Shown here: one piece after another, positions 63,101 to 64,000 of the stretch | How the letters are laid out: every line of letters starts with the position of its first letter | Position numbering within the stretch: the stretch's first letter is position 1 | Assembly (NCBI RefSeq): GCF_017744045.1 | Contig: NZ_JAGHRD010000001.1 | Length of the DNA stretch: 64,000 nucleotides | Source of the DNA: Pelagimonas sp017744045 | Lineage (GTDB): Bacteria > Pseudomonadota > Alphaproteobacteria > Rhodobacterales > Rhodobacteraceae | Strand: one strand, 5' to 3' | Made by a program: the position numbers and the translations under genes | Notes under the pieces: generated by a model | The model's database searches: none | Told to the model about the DNA's origin: nothing | Seen by the model: the letters and a program-made list of their open reading frames with translations, nothing else

Positions 63101-64000
63101 TGACGCCGACAGCAACGGTTTCCGGCGGCGTCTGGAGCACTGTTGTTGACATGTCTGGCTTGGTGGATGGCACCGTCACTTTGACAGCAGATGTCTCGGA
63201 TGTGGCCGCCAATGCTGCCACGCAGGCAACTGCCAGCCTGTTCAAGGACACAACCGCCCCAACAGGGTTCGGCGCGACCTTTGACACAGCGATTTTCAAC
63301 GCGGCCAACGAAACGGCAGGCAGCTTTACCTTCTCGGGGGCCGAGATTGGGGCGACTTTTGCCTATACGATCTCGTCCGATGCCGGAGGTACGGATGTCA
63401 CCGGCACAAGTACGATTGCAACCGCGACGGACCAGATCAGCGGTCTTGATCTCTCTGGTCTGAACGACGGGACCTTGACCCTGTCGGTGACATTGACTGA
63501 CGCCTTAGGCAATGCCAGCGCAGCCGTGACGGATACCGCAACCAAGGATGCTGCGGTTCCGACGATCAGCTTTGACTCGCCCCTGTCCGCGGACGACCTT
63601 GTCAACAATGCCGAAGCAGGCGCGGTTACCCTTTCTGGGACAACCACAGATGTGGAAAACGGCCAGACCGTCACCTTGGTGGTCACAGATTCGGCAACAG
63701 CCGGCCTGACCTTCAACCCGACCGTGACCGGCAATGTCTGGAGCGTAACGGTTGACCTGTCCGGTCTTGGCGATGGCACGCTTTCATTGACGGCGGATGT
63801 GTCTGACGTTGCAGGCAATGCCGCGCCACAGGCAACAGCCAACTTGACCATGGACACAACGGCACCATCAGGGTTCGGAGCCAGCTTTGACGCTTCGGTC
63901 ATCAACGCAGCCAATGCGTCCTCGGGCAGCTTTACCTTCTCCGGGGCCGAAGTTGGCGCGACCTATGCCTTTACCATCTCGTCTGATGGCGGCGGCACGG
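57169..64000 (+). CDS. giant secreted surface protein (5' part, DUF11-type and Ig-like repeats)
   Basis: The frame is open from ATG 57169 to the window end with no stop, over 2277 residues. A signal peptide (about 1-26, ending TAAMA) shows Sec export. Residues 27-1320 form about ten domains of about 125 residues resembling DUF11/DUF7933 repeats, opening with motifs like TKSFSP or KSFTDDPV. Each has two Cys, one in a CGG- or CTGG-type loop and one in DSC/SSC before a strand; 20 in all. After a single Ig-like domain (61141-61440), 202-residue units begin, each two Ig-like domains and no Cys. Probably a large adhesin. The C-terminus and anchoring are unseen. Confidence 0.85.
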   Translation, partial: MICQLGRLFRAISVVSLPLIGTAAMAAPQLAVSVSPDPIIPGGVSELTFTISTTDAVPTESIAFTGNLPAGIVSVGIGSVQNGCAGSLAASVGASSISFSGGQLEALGTCQIVVPVTSSTVGTHTISTSTLTSDQGSALAVNDTLEVAASNHSITKTLTPTTVHPGSVTRVTYDYTHTTGGLFNYFNLATTLPSGLVLADPANASQDCGGTLNATAGGSTVTLFLPSIAPTSCTVGFDVLAVDRGDYTLETTFTTFDSGSPSRTDLIRAALTVPTLPASSVGLSKSFGVSQAVAGEAVKLSFVLQNTTRSDAATNLTFTDDLDAFLTGAVATSLPSTPCGAGSAITGSSTLSLTGGNLAGGESCEFEVEVTLPASVAGNATYTNVTSNLTGSIGGGSFTSDPAVATLRVLGDGFQPVELSKSFTDDPVAPGGTVTIEYTLTNPNTSDAATSISFTDFPVTLTNITPATGTACGGNHFLVNNGGATEFQFTGGSVAANDSCSFSVTATVPAGTAPGLQAYPTSSISAVVNAATVEGPAASDILQVSGGANLTFTKEFLDDTVATGDPTQIRFTISSAAESPSTATGLAFTDDLDAFFSGTVLVSTPTNTCGGSASGTSTFSYTGGTIAPGDSCEIIANVMIGPSGTGTFTNTTSGLAGTAGGQATTAAAASDDITVFEGGVLQTSMEFGSDTYVLNSGDAETIRYTIDNSGGTISYSGLLWTQSLNPPTGVSATSISDNGSCGASPTLTGTTFLIFLGLDVAAGDTCVIDVTLSITSTTEGSITFATSNITESLHGLTLPPMSDTIEFVSGGPTLAKQHLTDPVQAGDTTTVEYLVTNTLGEAIDTISFTDDLDAFLSGMVATGLPASACGGTLSGTSNLTFSGGSLAANDSCTITATVQVPSGATPDDYSGNTGTLSAERVSDDFVLAGDAASSSLRVNEAVAVTFAKAFSPDIVGPSSSSTLTFTITNQSATSTLSNLRFSDDLSAVVSGLVSTGLSSTPANCGAGVSASGTSLLQVENISIAPSAVCTISFDLQMPSSVTAGTFTNTSSALLQNGLSIADPATDDLTVEPAPLFSQAFSPATIAQGAEARITFTINNAAAGNAASALDFTNTLPGGMTVAPVPNAASSCTGGTLTAGANTSTVSYTGGTVPASSSCTVAVNVRATGTGTLTNTSGDLTSSLGNSGTASASLSVTPAPVPTFTKSFGLSSVSLNGTRTVTLTIDNTGSFMDATGASFSETHPAGLSTATPANASSTCTGGTLTAANGGSSMSYTGFTIPALSGCTITYDVRATTVGAKSTTTSDLITSLGNSGAAAATLNVPSITINTPFTTDNIINGAEVGAVTISGTTGLVGDGRTVSIAISDGASTVHNFTATVSSNTWTTTEDLSGLADGLASISATVTDANGSLAGPATSTFNIDATPPTGHSVSFDAAIYNAANQSAGSFTFAAAEVGAGYAYTISSDGGGANVTGTGTIATATDQITGIDLSGLGDGTLTLSVVLTDSLGNAAPAVTDTATKDVVAPVLAFDSPLAGDDQLSGAEASTVTVSGTAAGAEDGQLVTLSITDSGSGSLSPTANVSGGIWSVVVDMSGLADGTINMTADVSDVAGNAATQATASLAKDATPPTGHSVSFDAAIYNAANQSAGSFTFAAAEVGAGYAYTISSDGGGTNVTGTGTIATATDQITGIDLSGLGDGTLTLSVVLTDSLGNSAPAVTDTATKDVVAPVLAFDSPLAGDDQVSGAEASTVTVSGTAAGAEDGQLVTLSITDSGSGSLSPTANVSGGIWSTVVDMSGLADGTINMTADVSDVAGNAATQATASLAKDATQPTGFAAPFDAAIYNASTQSAASFTFSGAEVGTTYNYTISSDGGGTDVTGTGVIATATDQITGIDLSGLGDGTLTLSATLTDALGNVGAAVTDTATKDVAAPTIAFDSPLVGDDQVSGAEASTVTLSGTTTGAEDGQTVSLTVADSGSTVLTPTATVSGGVWSTVVDMSGLVDGTVTLTADVSDVAANAATQATASLFKDTTAPTGFGATFDTAIFNAANETAGSFTFSGAEIGATFAYTISSDAGGTDVTGTSTIATATDQISGLDLSGLNDGTLTLSVTLTDALGNASAAVTDTATKDAAVPTISFDSPLSADDLVNNAEAGAVTLSGTTTDVENGQTVTLVVTDSATAGLTFNPTVTGNVWSVTVDLSGLGDGTLSLTADVSDVAGNAAPQATANLTMDTTAPSGFGASFDASVINAANASSGSFTFSGAEVGATYAFTISSDGGGT
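61441..64000 (+). repeat. 606-bp tandem repeats in the giant gene
   Basis: Units start at 61441, 62047, 62653, 63259 and 63865 (last cut by the window). Each is exactly 606 bp (202 codons) with no indels. Units 1 and 2 differ at about 33 positions by my count (about 94-95% identical), only about five changing an amino acid; units 3 to 5 are more diverged. Confidence 0.93.

Noticed and set aside
57466..63914. Several Val/Ser-rich minus-strand frames inside the giant gene, including repeated near-identical ones
   Set aside because: They are mirror frames of the repeats; the plus frame is open throughout from a signal peptide.
61441..64000. CRISPR-like array
   Set aside because: The repeats are 606 bp, contiguous and coding, with no spacers.
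1..64000. tRNA or rRNA genes, insertion sequences, phage integrases
   Set aside because: None recognised on either strand; intergenic regions are short and hold only hairpins and regulatory motifs.

Overview
The window looks like a chromosomal segment from an alphaproteobacterium of the order Rhodobacterales, probably a marine Roseobacter-group species. Evidence: the FlaF/FlbT pair with two short flagellins, a c550-type cytochrome, GANTC-rich DNA upstream of dnaA, the mutM - enoyl-CoA hydratase - rpsT - dnaA - dnaN - recF - gyrB order, and a Rhodobacteraceae-style intergenic sequence after dnaN. These are judgements from sequence reading; no database was searched.

Layout. 1-5.4 kb: housekeeping genes (dnaQ 3' part, secB, fxsA, a Tim44-domain protein, mltA, an Smr-domain protein, idi, cytochrome c550). 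5.4-11 kb: an exopolysaccharide export and priming block (Wza-like lipoprotein, NAD-dependent epimerase, small polyprenyl-phosphate sugar transferase, YjbF-like lipoprotein, YjbH-like outer-membrane protein). 11.1-39 kb: a large flagellar cluster with motB, flgE, flgK, flgL, flgI, motA, a 742-residue periplasmic protein of unknown function, flhA, fliR, flhB and a FliJ-like gene on the plus strand. It continues with fliL-flgH-flgA-flgG-flgF-fliQ-fliE-flgC-flgB on the minus strand, fliI on plus, a DUF1217 gene, flbT, flaF, two flagellins, a FlgN-like and a FlgJ-like gene on minus, and fliK-flgD on plus. The basal body MS/C-ring genes (fliF, fliG, fliM, fliN), fliP and fliH are not here and must lie elsewhere. 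39-43.7 kb: ubiB-ubiE, mutM, enoyl-CoA hydratase, rpsT. 43.7-51.2 kb: the dnaA leader, dnaA, dnaN, recF, a GNAT acetyltransferase and gyrB.

51.3-64 kb is the accessory part: a small secreted protein, a secreted beta-helix/tail-fibre-like protein, a sulfotransferase, a 1021-residue fusion of a YraQ/ArsP-type permease to FG-GAP repeats and an ASPIC/UnbV domain, and the first 6.8 kb of a giant Sec-exported surface protein that runs off the window. The giant protein has about ten two-cysteine DUF11-type domains followed by exact 606-bp tandem repeats, each coding two Ig-like domains.

How it fits together: the flagellar genes form overlapping translationally coupled strings (many ATGA junctions). 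Three of their upstream regions carry CtrA-like paired half-sites and a fourth carries a weaker pair. The two flagellins share a duplicated promoter and leader. The polysaccharide block and the giant adhesin suggest investment in the motile-to-attached switch. The most interesting targets are the permease-FG-GAP-UnbV fusion with its sulfotransferase neighbour, the giant repeat protein, the unnamed motA-linked periplasmic protein, the duplicated flagellin regulatory region, and the GANTC cluster before dnaA.
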